A stretch of DNA of 17,618 nt from Acanthaster planci. Lineage: Eukaryota > Echinodermata > Asteroidea > Valvatida > Acanthasteridae. The position numbers and the translations under genes are program-made. The DNA lies in assembly GCF_001949145.1 (NCBI RefSeq), contig NW_019091558.1:420359-437976 (forward strand), given 5' to 3'. The notes under the pieces were generated by a model that saw only the letters and a program-made list of their open reading frames with translations, had not been told where the DNA came from and searched no databases. Below are positions 8,575 to 17,498 of this stretch, one piece after another; the first letter of the stretch is position 1; each line of letters starts with the position of its first letter.

Positions 8575-8920
8575 GTAAAGCAGCTATAGGTCTTAAAGTG
8601 GCACTTCTATCATGATGGATGTGACGTGACAGGGATTGCAATATCCCTCTTTTCTCATGGAAACACATCCCTTTTTAAGTACCTGCAAGCTTTTCACCAA
8701 TCAGATATGTACTTCAGAGGATGCAGAGCTTAAAATAAATCCTTTAATGTGGTGTAACTTAACACATGATGCATAATCATGAATTAACTTTAATATGTTT
8801 TTATCTGTAACACTCTATCCCTGTCTAGGTACCTGGGAAATTCAATCCAATTGAAACAGTGCCTTAAAAAAAAAATAGACAGCTCTGAATGGTGCACCTT
8901 AAATGAAACATGCTCTTTTA
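8575..8920 (+). repeat. Repeat A tandem array 3 (about two units, period 149 bp)
   Basis: acctgcaagcttttcaccaa (8681) and acctgggaaattcaatccaa (8830) correspond to acctgcaaaatttcaacccg (6061). The other unit words also recur in order: atgtacttcagagg, gagctt, cctttaatgtggtg and acacatgatgcataatcat. The preceding half unit carries tctatcatgatggatgtgacgtgacaggg. Confidence 0.7.
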
Positions 8921-9129
8921 TTGAAAACTGTTAAATACTAGACATTTTATGTTATTACATTCAGGTACACTCTTTCACTTTCCAGGGCAACTTAGAGCTT
9001 CACTTAATATTTTGTTTAAATTCTACCCATCAAAAGGAAAACAACAGCTTTCATTATGCATAACGTACAATTGTAGTCAGCAACTGAACATGAATGAATG
9101 TGGAAGCTACATGTGCACTGCACCACGAT

Positions 9130-9350
9130 ATGCTTGTCATCCGATGATGAAGTTAAAATTGAAAGTTGGCAAAATTGCACGATAAGAAAAATCACATCAT
9201 GTCATCTAAATATTAACTATGCTTCACAAAATGAAATGTATATAAAAGTGATACAGTTCAAACATTGTAGAATGATATCTGATGATGTCATTGTGACATT
9301 ATCAAATTTGACATTTAATACTGTGAAGTTTCAAAATAATCAGAAATGTG
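9130..9350 (+). repeat. Strongly decayed repeat A-like sequence
   Basis: catccgatgatgaagtt, aaatcacatcatgtcat, gatatctgatgatgtcattgtgaca, acatttaatactgtg and aagtttcaaaataatcag occur in an order compatible with repeat A, but spacing is hard to follow. Two open frames here (8949-9185 and 9098-9373) overlap in different frames and have no family likeness. Confidence 0.4.
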
Positions 9351-9846
9351 TCAGAGATGCCACGCATCAGTGACCTTAGAGCTCAAGCATCCTTTTTGTG
9401 CTTCAGTGCACCTGGGATCCAAGCCACCCCTTGGCTAGCGTCCTCCGCCATGCATTAATGACCTCACCTGCACTTATACACCAACACTCCATCAAAGTCC
9501 ACTGCATTCCGAAATTTGTATCCTTGTGGAGACATGGCTTTGTTCTCCAGTTTCTAATTATGGTGTCTTGTGGAGACCCAGGAGAATCGGTTGAATAGCC
9601 TGCACAAGGATTTCTAAAGGTGTGTAGGTCTTCACAAGAATTTCACAAAACTGATACTTAAAAATCGCTCAAAAAGGAGAAATTTTAATGTAAAAGAATC
9701 ATCACAAATTGAAGTGTTTCATATAAGGGACATTTGGTCAAAATTTCAGTCCAGGAGTGATTCATGTTGAAATGGGAGCAGTTTGAAAACAGCATTTCAC
9801 ACGCAACTGTATTAGTACAGCACTCCATTTCCAAGGATGACCACTC
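9351..9846. other. Unique-looking sequence, no gene recognised
   Basis: The part at 9390-9590 is less AT-rich and holds a near-duplicate of cttgtggagaca and cttgtggagacc (9520 and 9571). A 66-codon frame at 9398-9598 has no recognisable features. The rest is AT-rich with no structure that I can name. Confidence 0.35.
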
Positions 9847-9945
9847 AATTTCTGAGGAAGCACACTTGTCACAATGTCCAGTACACGAGCACTGATTATT
9901 ATCAGAACCACCTCTTCTAAAAGAGATCTATCCACATGGTGTCAC
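9847..9945 (+). mobile_element. Repeat D, copy 2 (decayed mobile-element terminus)
   Basis: atcagaaccac, cttctaaaagaga and ccacatggtgtcac (9901-9945) match 137-182, and ctgaggaagcacac (9851 onward) aligns with the ctgacgacggacag block at 83-96. The hairpin arm GGTTCT and the GAAA block of copy 1 are lost. Having two copies about 9.8 kb apart in the same orientation shows a dispersed element. Confidence 0.45.
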
Positions 9946-10660
9946 TAAAAGCCCTCTCCCTAGTCTACTCTCCAACATGCAATGCTTCAAATCTCATTAA
10001 AGATATATTTGTAAATTTATACAAGAACAAAAATCACAATGCATAAAAATTCAAATGATGAAGTCATAATGACGTCGCTTCAAATAATAATCAGAGTTTT
10101 GATCTACCAAGCAAATTTCATATTGATTAGATCTGATTTAGTAAGTTTATAAAAATTGAACTTTTTTTCTTTATAATGTCATAAAAATTGTCAAACAACC
10201 CATACATTAACTTGGACTACTTAAGATGCTGCAAGAAGAATTTAAACCAAAACTTGTTTTATTCAGGGATATGGTCAAATAATATTAAGATTTGAAAATT
10301 CAAAAGTCATTAAAAAAATGACATCATCTTCATCAGAGTACAAGGCTGGTTTGCACCATCCATTAAGCAGGTTCTGGCATCAGTGGACCAACGTCTGATC
10401 ACTGATTGTGGTCCAGATCTGCATGACAAAAAAACAGGCCCCAATTTTTGCATATAACACATCTTGTTTTGTGTTTGTGCCAAGTGTCAAGTTCTAAATT
10501 GCTGTGGAGGAATGATTAAAGCAAGTAAAAACAAGGAAATGCTGACTACTGTGAACAACTGGGTTTTTGTCTTAATTGTGGTGTAATTATGCCTTAGGTT
10601 TTTTTGGGGGGGGGCAAAAAGGTTTATTAACCTAAAGCGAGTCTCTCTTAAACCCATTTG
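9946..10660. other. AT-rich sequence with one repeat A-like patch; no gene
   Basis: aatgatgaagtcataatgac, gtcgcttc (10054-10081) and gatctaccaagcaaatttcatattgatta (10100-10128) resemble the repeat A/B text. From 10150 to 10660 I see nothing organised except a T7 then G9 run (10599-10614). Confidence 0.4.
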
Positions 10661-10914
10661 TGTACTTTAGAAAAATTTGTATGCTGTTAAATGCAGTTCT
10701 CTGAGGTGGTACACATTGGACCTTGTCAAAATTACCCTAACTCCGTGCCACCATCAGGTGCATTGCCCTGTATTATGGGGAATTGTGCAATCACATTGTT
10801 TGTCCTCTACATTGCAATGTTTCCTCAAAAAAGACCTCTGGTCTGTCTACGACATTACTGTTGTTATAAATGTCACAGAAGAAAAGGATTGCGAGGTATT
10901 TCAGTTCATGTATC

Positions 10915-11290
10915 AGTGAAAGTGTCTCATGTTATAAAATATTATAAAATATTTTGGATCGCACCACTGCTGAACATCTTATTTGTGCTTTTATTACATC
11001 ACGGTTAGGTTTGTGGTCTTCCTGGTTATTTAATCCACAGATTACAACTGATACAAAATGTGGCTGCTCGCCTTGTTACTTAAACTAGAAAACATGAGCA
11101 TATTGCTCTTGTTTTGAATTATCTTCATCTGGATTCCAGTCACTCAACATGTCACATTGAGTCAAAGATATTGCATTTTGTTTACAAAATATTACATGAT
11201 TGAAGCACCTACCTATTTGTCAGAGTTGTTGATGGTGTCACATAATACTGTAGTCCCACATTCTTCAGTCTAAACATGTCTAGTCCAGCC
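10915..11290 (+). pseudogene. 3' part of a second CR1/L2-type LINE
   Basis: This is the post-RT region of a non-LTR retrotransposon. Reading frames give TAEHLICAFITSRL (about 10966-11007), where intact relatives have HAFITSRLDYCNALL. Then, after a small deletion and frame change, come LPGYLIHRLQLIQNVAARLVT (about 11019-11081), a stop in place of Arg, and TRKHEHIALVLNYLH. Further on a frame reads MIEAPTYLSELL (about 11199-11234). These are the same domains as at 3301-3600, but the wording differs clearly (YLIHRLQLIQN against SKLQRIQN), so it is a different subfamily. No YADD or endonuclease is visible upstream. The two open frames at 10677-11008 only partly overlap it and are not a gene. Confidence 0.8.
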
Positions 11291-12048
11291 TTAATATAAC
11301 TAGAATCATTACAGAAGGGGCACCTTTTCAGTGTCAGTATTTTGTGTTTATTTTAATTTAATATGGTTTATCATTTTGGTATTTTTGTACTTAATTGTGT
11401 TATAACAGAGATACCACAGGGTCTGCCTGAAAACACCTAAACTTACTTCGATGCAGCAAAGCATGCGACAGAGCATAGCAAATGGAATGCAAAACAACAA
11501 GGGTTCTAGGATTTTAGCCTTTTCTATTAAAGCATTTTAGATGACTTACCTTTCACAAGTCCATGGAGTAGATATCACCCTGTTTCCTAAAAAAATTAAT
11601 TGTAAATGCCTGACACTTTTCACTTTTCCAATCAGCAAAACTGTACATAAATTAACTAGGTCCTAAGGCAAGACTGCTACTTATACCTTGGCGTCGATCT
11701 GGACATCACCTTAACATGCTATGGCACAATATGGGTAGTAGGGTCTGCTTTTTTGATGTCACAGTCGTTTTTTTCCCAAAGGCGGGTGCTAAAACTATTT
11801 TTGGCCATTCATGCAAATGTAAAAGAATAATTCACAAAGTGTTACAAATCCCACACAGCTATCAGAACACCAGATAATAACAAACACACTACTAAATACT
11901 TCTGCACTACTACTAATAAAATGAAAATACAATCCTAATTAAAATTAATGGGAAAAATGTCAATTTTGAACGAATTTCAGGTAAAATTGGCTATTTATGC
12001 AAACTTTGGCTGCCCATACAAGTTGTAGGCAAACTGGGAGTGTTCTAT
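11291..12048. other. AT-rich sequence, no gene recognised
   Basis: The first part (about 11335-11405) may be the 3' UTR of the preceding LINE fragment. The remainder has no open frame of note and no repeat that I could match elsewhere in the window. An octamer ATGCAAAT occurs near 11812, which could be chance. Confidence 0.35.
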
Positions 12049-12157
12049 TCAAATGAAATGATGTATGTGGTGTCTCTGCAACTGCCAAAGTTCACATACC
12101 AGTGGCAAAGAATTGGCAACTCTTTGAGCAATTTTTTTGTCTTCTTCACTCATGATC
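12049..12157 (-). CDS. Possible small coding exon, unknown product
   Basis: On the minus strand an ATG at 12153-12151 (A at -3) opens MSEEDKKIAQRVANSLPL. It is followed exactly at a codon boundary (after 12100) by GTATGT, a good splice-donor sequence. Just upstream, a TTTCAAG acceptor-like site ends at 12158, so a 58-bp exon (12157-12100) could start four bases before the ATG. Read without splicing, the ATG frame is 34 residues and stops at 12049. It is the end of a longer open frame reaching 12417, whose upstream part (KKRARKRRQ and hydrophobic text) looks random. The short acidic and basic start resembles a real protein N-terminus, but I recognise no family. No neighbouring exon was found. 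Confidence 0.2.
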
Positions 12158-13094
12158 CTTGAAAGTATACGCTTGCACAAGAAAGACCACAGCCACCCAT
12201 GGAGGTATAAATGTCTAAACCCAATCGAAGTGAAAATCAAACTGTGAAAACCAATCTGTCTTCTCTTTCTGGCCCTTTTCTTAGCCGAAAAGTGGATTTC
12301 TGGGGAATTTATAATTAAACAAAAAAAAGAAATCCAGGCACAATTGGAAAACTGGCATCTCTGGCTTGAATGCAGTTTAAACTCCTCATGAATTTGTTTT
12401 ACAATTTTGTATTCCAAATTTGTTCATTGCATCTTATTTTATGGAAATGTTCATCATGTTTACCTGCTATTTCTTTGTAAAGCACAATGAGATGTTTTGG
12501 TTTTAGCATGTTTAATGTAATGCTCTCTAAAAAAAAATCATATTATTATTGTATTACACTTTGGCAAACAAGAGAACAAAACAACAGCTGTTTCAGCATA
12601 TATGTTAAAACAGCAAAAAAAGTTACTTTAAAGATATACATACTTCACATTTTGAAATGTAAGCTTCAGCAATATAGTATAGCAGCTTACAAAGCCAAAA
12701 GATTCACTATTTTCAAGCTCTTTGACTGGCCTTCATTTCATAAGCAAAAGGAGAAAAGATGTGTAATGAAAGATCTTTTGACCTCAATGTATGAAACAAG
12801 TTTGTTTTGAATTTTATACTTTTTCAAATGTTAGTTTATTACATCGACAAGTATTTCGGCAACTTTTTAAGATAACTTCCACAGGCAAAAATACGAGTCT
12901 CCACAGAGCCTGGCAACAATTTTGATATTGTAAGTTGATACAGCATGCTGCATTAAAATTTTCCCAAAGAATGCAACTTCAAAGTTAAAAATAGCATAAA
13001 AAAGAGGATAGTTTGTTAAGAAATGAGTACTTGCATAGCCTTTTTTTATAATTAACCACTTCGTACCCGGGTTACCGATACTAGAGACCTTAGG
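12158..13094. other. AT-rich sequence, no gene recognised
   Basis: This includes a 107-codon plus-strand frame (12487-12810) rich in Lys, Tyr, Phe and Ile, as expected of AT-rich noncoding DNA. I see no motif, repeat or splice pattern that supports a gene. Confidence 0.4.
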
Positions 13095-13271
13095 TTTATA
13101 CACATAGCCAGGGTTACCTAAAATCGGACAAAGGAGTTGGGCCTTGAAATAAAAGACCGTACTCGGAACAAAAAACCAAGGTGCTGGAATTACCAACATT
13201 TTTTCAGTTGTCAATGGCAGAGGGAATCCGTCTTTGTTTTGAAACAGTATACCACTATTTGTGGCATTCAG
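13095..13271 (-). repeat. Dispersed repeat E, copy 2 (inverted)
   Basis: On the minus strand this starts at ctgaatgccacaaa (13271) and ends at gtgtataaa (about 13095), matching 7679-7857. Similarity stops abruptly upstream of ctgaatgcc in both copies, which defines one repeat boundary. Here the LNATNSGI...EKMLVIP frame is uninterrupted and continues as part of a 115-codon open frame (13214-12867). The part beyond the repeat shows no recognisable domain. Confidence 0.65.
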
Positions 13272-14371
13272 GGAAAGCAGATTATTGCAGATTATCTAAT
13301 TAAACCCAGCATATGGTCAAATAAAAGCTGAGAACAATTCTGATCCTGAAATGGACACAAACATCTGCAACTCGACCCATTCACCATAGCTTTATCATAC
13401 ATTCAACAAGCTGCATGCATTTAACAATCTACTGGTACATGTGCACGGTACTTTGACTACTTGCTTCAATTATTCCTGTTCACAAAATATACTTAGGACT
13501 TTTCTAATCTAAAGTTTGAAAAGTGACTGAAGCATAATTATAACAAATATCAACTGTATGCTTTGGAACAATGGTATCCAGCATTGATAGCAACTTTTCA
13601 TCAAGAATTCTGTTACAAACACTTACGCAATGGTTGCTCCTTAAAGTAGGAATGATCCAAACAATCTTGTGCACTGGCCCTTTAAACAACAACAAAAACA
13701 TCAACAATTAATTGTCAAAAATTCAAAACAAAAGAAAACATCAAGCATTAAGTCAAAAGACAAATTTATAGTATAGGATAACTATAAAGGAAGGGTAAGA
13801 TGCTTTTACACTAAAATTACAAATATATAACTACATATTATTGTTTAAGTTACAAGCACATGAGTGATCAGACAGACAAGTATTTTGTTTGAGAAAGCCA
13901 GTTCAGTTGTGAATAGCTTTTTGTCTGAAGTCAAAGGGGATATTACAGCTCTTTTATCTGTTCACACCCCTTTGGCTAAGTGCAAGCTACAAGTTATTTC
14001 ACATTCTGAAATGATAAAATACCTAAGTAAATTCACCGGATGGCATTATCGTGATATTACTGTGTGGGATAAATGTTAGCTGCAGGTCTATTGAAGTTGA
14101 TATGCCTCCGTGCAACTTTATTTTATTCAAGTTCGAAACTGACCCCTTTTTAATATTCAAAATGTAACAGTACAGCAATTGATGCTTTAATTCGTACCTC
14201 ACTTCAAGTACATCATGCCTTTATTCTCAGACTAAAATAAATCACTGCGCACACACACTTCAATTTGTCTTCTGGCCACAGCTTTGTTTTTTTTTTTTCA
14301 AGAACTCTTCCGAATATTGCCAGATACCAGAATTTGTTGGGGGCAAACTAGCAACAGAATTGCATTTTCAT
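13272..14371. other. AT-rich sequence, no gene recognised
   Basis: A plus-strand frame at 13864-14079 (71 codons, no ATG at its start) has ordinary-looking amino acid composition but no family likeness and no clear splice sites. A 67-codon minus frame (13504-13707) is similarly unsupported. A TTTTTTTTTTTT run lies at about 14287-14298. Confidence 0.35.
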
Positions 14372-14683
14372 CAGGCACACCAGACCCAGCCATGAAATAG
14401 GGAACACCAGGCCCACCTTAAACATGGCCCATTAGATCGTGTTAATATTCAGGGCACACCAGACCCTGCTATAAGTATGGCTCACTAGACCATCATACGT
14501 GTAATTAGGACGCACCAGGCCCACCATAAAAATGGCACACCAGGCCATCAAAGTTAGGCCCCACCTGGCCCACCATTATACAACTCTAAACATGGCACTG
14601 TAGCCCCTGTTAATGTAACACTTATAATACACCTGGCTCACCCATAAATCCTGAATAACAATTGGGCACACCAGACCCTAAAA
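14372..14683 (+). repeat. Degenerate minisatellite based on CACCAGGCCCACC
   Basis: GGCACACCAGACCC or a variant recurs at about 14374, 14403, 14454, 14482, 14510, 14535, 14559, 14595, 14628 and 14666, with spacings of 24-38 (mostly 24-29) and one of 51. A typical unit is gcacaccaggcccaccataa followed by aaatg. Alternate units weaken to ctcactagaccatcat, so pairs of about 55 bp may be a higher-order unit. It is clearly richer in GC than its flanks and occurs nowhere else in the window. Confidence 0.8.
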
Positions 14684-14922
14684 TCAGTAAAAGCGAACAG
14701 TCATGTTAACACCCATTAATTATTAACTCTGTAGTGAAAACACTAAACCTGAATTATTAAATCTGCAGGCACCCGATGTTCCCCTGTTGGAAGATCCATG
14801 GTGAAGATCCATGAGCCATTCTAGTGCCTGTCACAAATCATTGAGATTACAGCCATAGTGCCTCCATTGTATGCTCTAGCAGCTGTAACTGGTGAAACAA
14901 TTTTATTGGCCATTATAATAGA

Positions 14923-15105
14923 TCATTTCTTGACAGTGTCTGTCGAAATTCCCGCCAAAAACTGCTTCAAAGTGCCAAACTGACTCAAATCTAGATGCAG
15001 GATACGATTCGCCCATCTTAACTGCTGGGGGGGAATGGTTTTTGGTGTGCATCCAAGAAACACAACACCAAATATTTGTGATAATGCCAAGCACAACGCC
15101 AACAT
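14923..15105 (-). CDS. Possible secreted peptide or first exon, unknown family
   Basis: On the minus strand an ATG at 15105-15103, in the context aacaaaATG, opens a 60-residue frame ending at a TGA (14925-14923). The first 18 residues, MLALCLALSQIFGVVFLG, look like a signal peptide: a hydrophobic core followed by Cys-Thr and a polar stretch, TPKTIPPQQLRWANR. The rest reads HLDLSQFGTLKQFLAGISTD with no Cys-rich pattern. I cannot assign a family. Another frame is open over nearly the same bases (15136-14903), which weakens the case. No strong splice donor was found near the 3' end and no clear TATA box at the right distance. It may be the first exon of a secreted protein gene or a chance frame. 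Confidence 0.22.
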   Translation of the reverse strand: MLALCLALSQIFGVVFLGCTPKTIPPQQLRWANRILHLDLSQFGTLKQFLAGISTDTVKK

Positions 15106-15844
15106 TTTGTTCACACAATAACATGTTACTTAACACAAGGTGGAGATGGGGTGGAGGCAGGTAAACAAAAGGTTGGAAGTTGCGCCATCTATTAGGTGTT
15201 TATCCTATAAAGGCTGTGACAAAACTGACTTTAAATTACATTCCCTAAATCCATGAAGCCATGCCTCCCATTAAGAGGATGTCCCATCGGTTAAACGTTT
15301 TGCCACAGAAGTTCCCTTATTGGTCTAAATTCTCTAATGTGATTGGCTGACATATTATGCTAATCATTCAGTGGATCCTTTTTGAATTCTGTGTTTTTCA
15401 CAAATTGTGTAGACATTTTAACCAAGATGTGTCCTTCCAATTTCACACATACCTGCAGATAAGGAAAGCTGGTAAAAAAACACTACCTAATAGTTCAAGT
15501 ACCACTTTTTGGTAGTTAAGCATAGGAGAGATTTCTCAGTTTTTCTTGTCCAAAGTCGCAGTAAAAATTGGATCAATTAGCTCGTCAGCTTCAAAGAGCC
15601 ATGCTAACACACAGTATTGCTTGCAAACTGTTACATTACATACCAACTATTACACACAAGAGAGATACACACATATGTACCAGAAACCAATTGCAAAGAC
15701 CTTCTGTGAAGTACATGTATGTACTTTTCACCACTCTGCCTGCAGCATTGGCAGAGCACAATGAATATTCATCACAATGTTGCCCCAAAGCAGCTGACTA
15801 GCTGCCTGCAACAGTACAGGATCCCTTGTTGACACAGAATTGCT
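15106..15844. other. Unique-looking sequence, no gene recognised
   Basis: Two plus-strand frames at 15546-15801 overlap in different phases and lack motifs. A near-palindrome AAGTACAT-GT-ATGTACTT lies at 15709-15726. I see nothing else that is organised. Confidence 0.35.
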
Positions 15845-15853
15845 TATAAAAGG
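15845..15853 (+). promoter_or_regulatory. TATA-box-like TATAAAAGG
   Basis: This is a perfect match to the metazoan TATA consensus, followed 28 bp later by the inverted repeat at 15881-15931. No open frame with a recognisable product follows, so it may be fortuitous. Confidence 0.2.
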
Positions 15854-15880
15854 CATTCTGTGCAGTAAATATACAGTACA

Positions 15881-15931
15881 TGCACACACATGCATTACTT
15901 ATACACGTACTGTGTATGCATAACCTGTGCA
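15881..15931. repeat. Imperfect inverted repeat with nested short hairpin
   Basis: TGCACACACATGCAT (15881-15895) pairs with ATGCATAACCTGTGCA (15916-15931) except for 3-4 central bases. The 20-base spacer holds a second inverted repeat, ATACAC (15901-15906) and GTGTAT (15912-15917). The sequence is dominated by alternating purine-pyrimidine CA/TG/TA steps. Confidence 0.6.
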
Positions 15932-16249
15932 TGCACAAATGTTCATCTTCTATTGAGCTATGGTTTTAGCCGTTGTTGGCAAATCTTAACATTAAACATT
16001 CAAACAACACATTGTTGCATCTCATTAATAAAATTATCTGTGACAAACCAATTAAACACTTATATAGTATACTGAAAATAAAGCATTTGATCATTTAATG
16101 ATAAAATGTCACGTGTGTAGGCATCTACCCAGCAGTTTTGATGTGAATCACAGCTATATATCTAATAAAAAGGATATCTGTGATGTCACCTTGATGTCTC
16201 AAAACATCAAATGACATACAACCGGAGTGGGTCATCAAAGGTTTTATGA
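15932..16249. other. AT-rich sequence, no gene recognised
   Basis: There are short tgatgtca-like words near 16180-16215 but no clear repeat A register. I see no coding signal. Confidence 0.35.
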
Positions 16250-17134
16250 TACAAAGTTTATTACTGAGTTTGACACATTCACACAAATTGGTCTGAAGCT
16301 GCTAAATTAATTGTAGAATTCACAGCTCTATTAAAGGAGTGACATGAGTACAATGTTTGTACTCTTTCCTAGATTGTACAAGAATATTCAATGTAAATAG
16401 TGTCAATCTCATTGAGAAATTTCTCAAGGGACCTGGAAATAATACCCAGTGCCTCCACAACAATCAGAATAACCTTCACTTTGACATTTCACAACTTATG
16501 AATTCACTCGCCAAAGACCAGTACTTTAGGACCTTTAATTCTCCTTGCCTATAACCCTTGTATCACCGGGCACTGCCACATCCATAATGTGGCACAACTC
16601 TGTTCCCTTATCTAGAACAACAACATCCGGCTACCTGTATTCTACAGCACGGTCAATCTGAATGTTGAAGCTTTAGAGAACCTTTACCTCTCTGTTTCCA
16701 GAACCTTCTCCGAAACATGCTCCCACCACTTGCCCTTGACCTTGATCCCTCGATTTTGACATACTTCCCAGTGGATCACCCTGGTTGACTTTTTGTGCCT
16801 CCCCTGTATTCATTCTGGGCTACCTTGAAGCATTCACAAACCATATGACATGAGTCTCCTCTTTCTCCCACACATCCTGTACACTGAAGATATGTCAGCT
16901 CCTACCCTAGCCTCCATTACATTTATCCACAGTGCATGATCCTGTCCAGCAGTAATAAACCATCCATCTCCTTCTTCAAGTCACCTCTCTTCAACCATCC
17001 CCACATCTTGCTCCCCGCTGCCTCTTCTGTGTCCCCAAGAACTTTTGCCTGGCGTGACATTCCTTCCAATCTGTCAGCCTTTTTTCTGTCCTTTCCCTCT
17101 TATAGCCACTGGTGTCCACTTCCTTTCCCATGTC
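16250..17134 (-). pseudogene. 3' part of an RLE-type LINE (R2/R4-like group), decayed
   Basis: The minus strand carries the C-terminal half of an ORF from a non-LTR retrotransposon of the restriction-like-endonuclease type. In order: KKADRLEGMSRQAK (about 17080-17040); a Cys-His knuckle, CTGCVGERGDSCHMVCEC (16883-16830), followed by FKVAQNEYRG (16829-16800); SFNIQIDRAV (about 16673-16644); the endonuclease motif PDVVVLDK (16630-16607), ending in MDVAVPGDT (about 16585-16559); and VKVKVILIVVEALGIIS (about 16484-16434), then LEKFLNEID (16424-16398). Blocks lie in different frames, and the frames between them contain stops, so it is dead. The polymerase part is not visible. The 3' end is probably near 16250-16275, at a cagtaataaac stretch. 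The precise clade (R2, R4/Dong, NeSL or Hero) is undetermined. Confidence 0.8.
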
Positions 17135-17498
17135 TTATTAGCCATCCTCAGAAATCCATCCTGTGCCTGAAATACATATTATTGTGCTGGTGGTGGTGAA
17201 CAGACCACTGTTCATGATAAATTCTTTTCAATATTACACATAGTATTGGTGGGTAGACCTTATTATGCCTCTGACATCATCTATCCTGTAGTAACTGTAG
17301 GGTGCCCTCGCCCAGAGGACAAGCAACCTTTCTGATCTGCGGTCACGGTTCGCTACATATGTCAAGGTACGTGCGGTACGTATGTTGAGCAACGGTCCAG
17401 TCACTTGCCACTCAGAACTTTGCCTTGTTGACTTCATGTAATTCTAGTAATTGGCGAGTATTGCCCAATAGAGTGTAACGTGAAATAAGGTCTGCTAA
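17135..17498. other. Less AT-rich stretch of unknown origin
   Basis: A GGTGGTGGTG run (about 17189-17198) begins it. A 67-codon minus-strand frame at 17437-17234 starts with ATG, but I recognise nothing in it. The plus strand has a short open frame (GALAQRTSNLSDLRSRFATY, about 17300-17360) that could be the decayed end of a LINE endonuclease leading into the next feature; this is a guess. Confidence 0.3.

Noticed and set aside
10691-11008. 105-codon plus-strand open frame with several Cys and His
   Set aside because: Its 3' part is a wrong-frame reading of the second LINE, and the Cys/His spacing does not form a recognisable zinc-binding motif.
12487-12810. 107-codon plus-strand open frame
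   Set aside because: It is rich in Lys, Tyr, Ile and Phe as expected from AT-rich DNA, with no motif, no splice context and no homologous copy.
13864-14079. 71-codon frame with ordinary composition
   Set aside because: It lacks an ATG at its start (opens at GTG), has no clear acceptor or donor, and shows no family likeness. It was kept only as a remark.
16357-17199. Plus-strand frames at 16357-16554 and 16936-17199
   Set aside because: They are antisense shadows of the minus-strand RLE-type LINE remnant.
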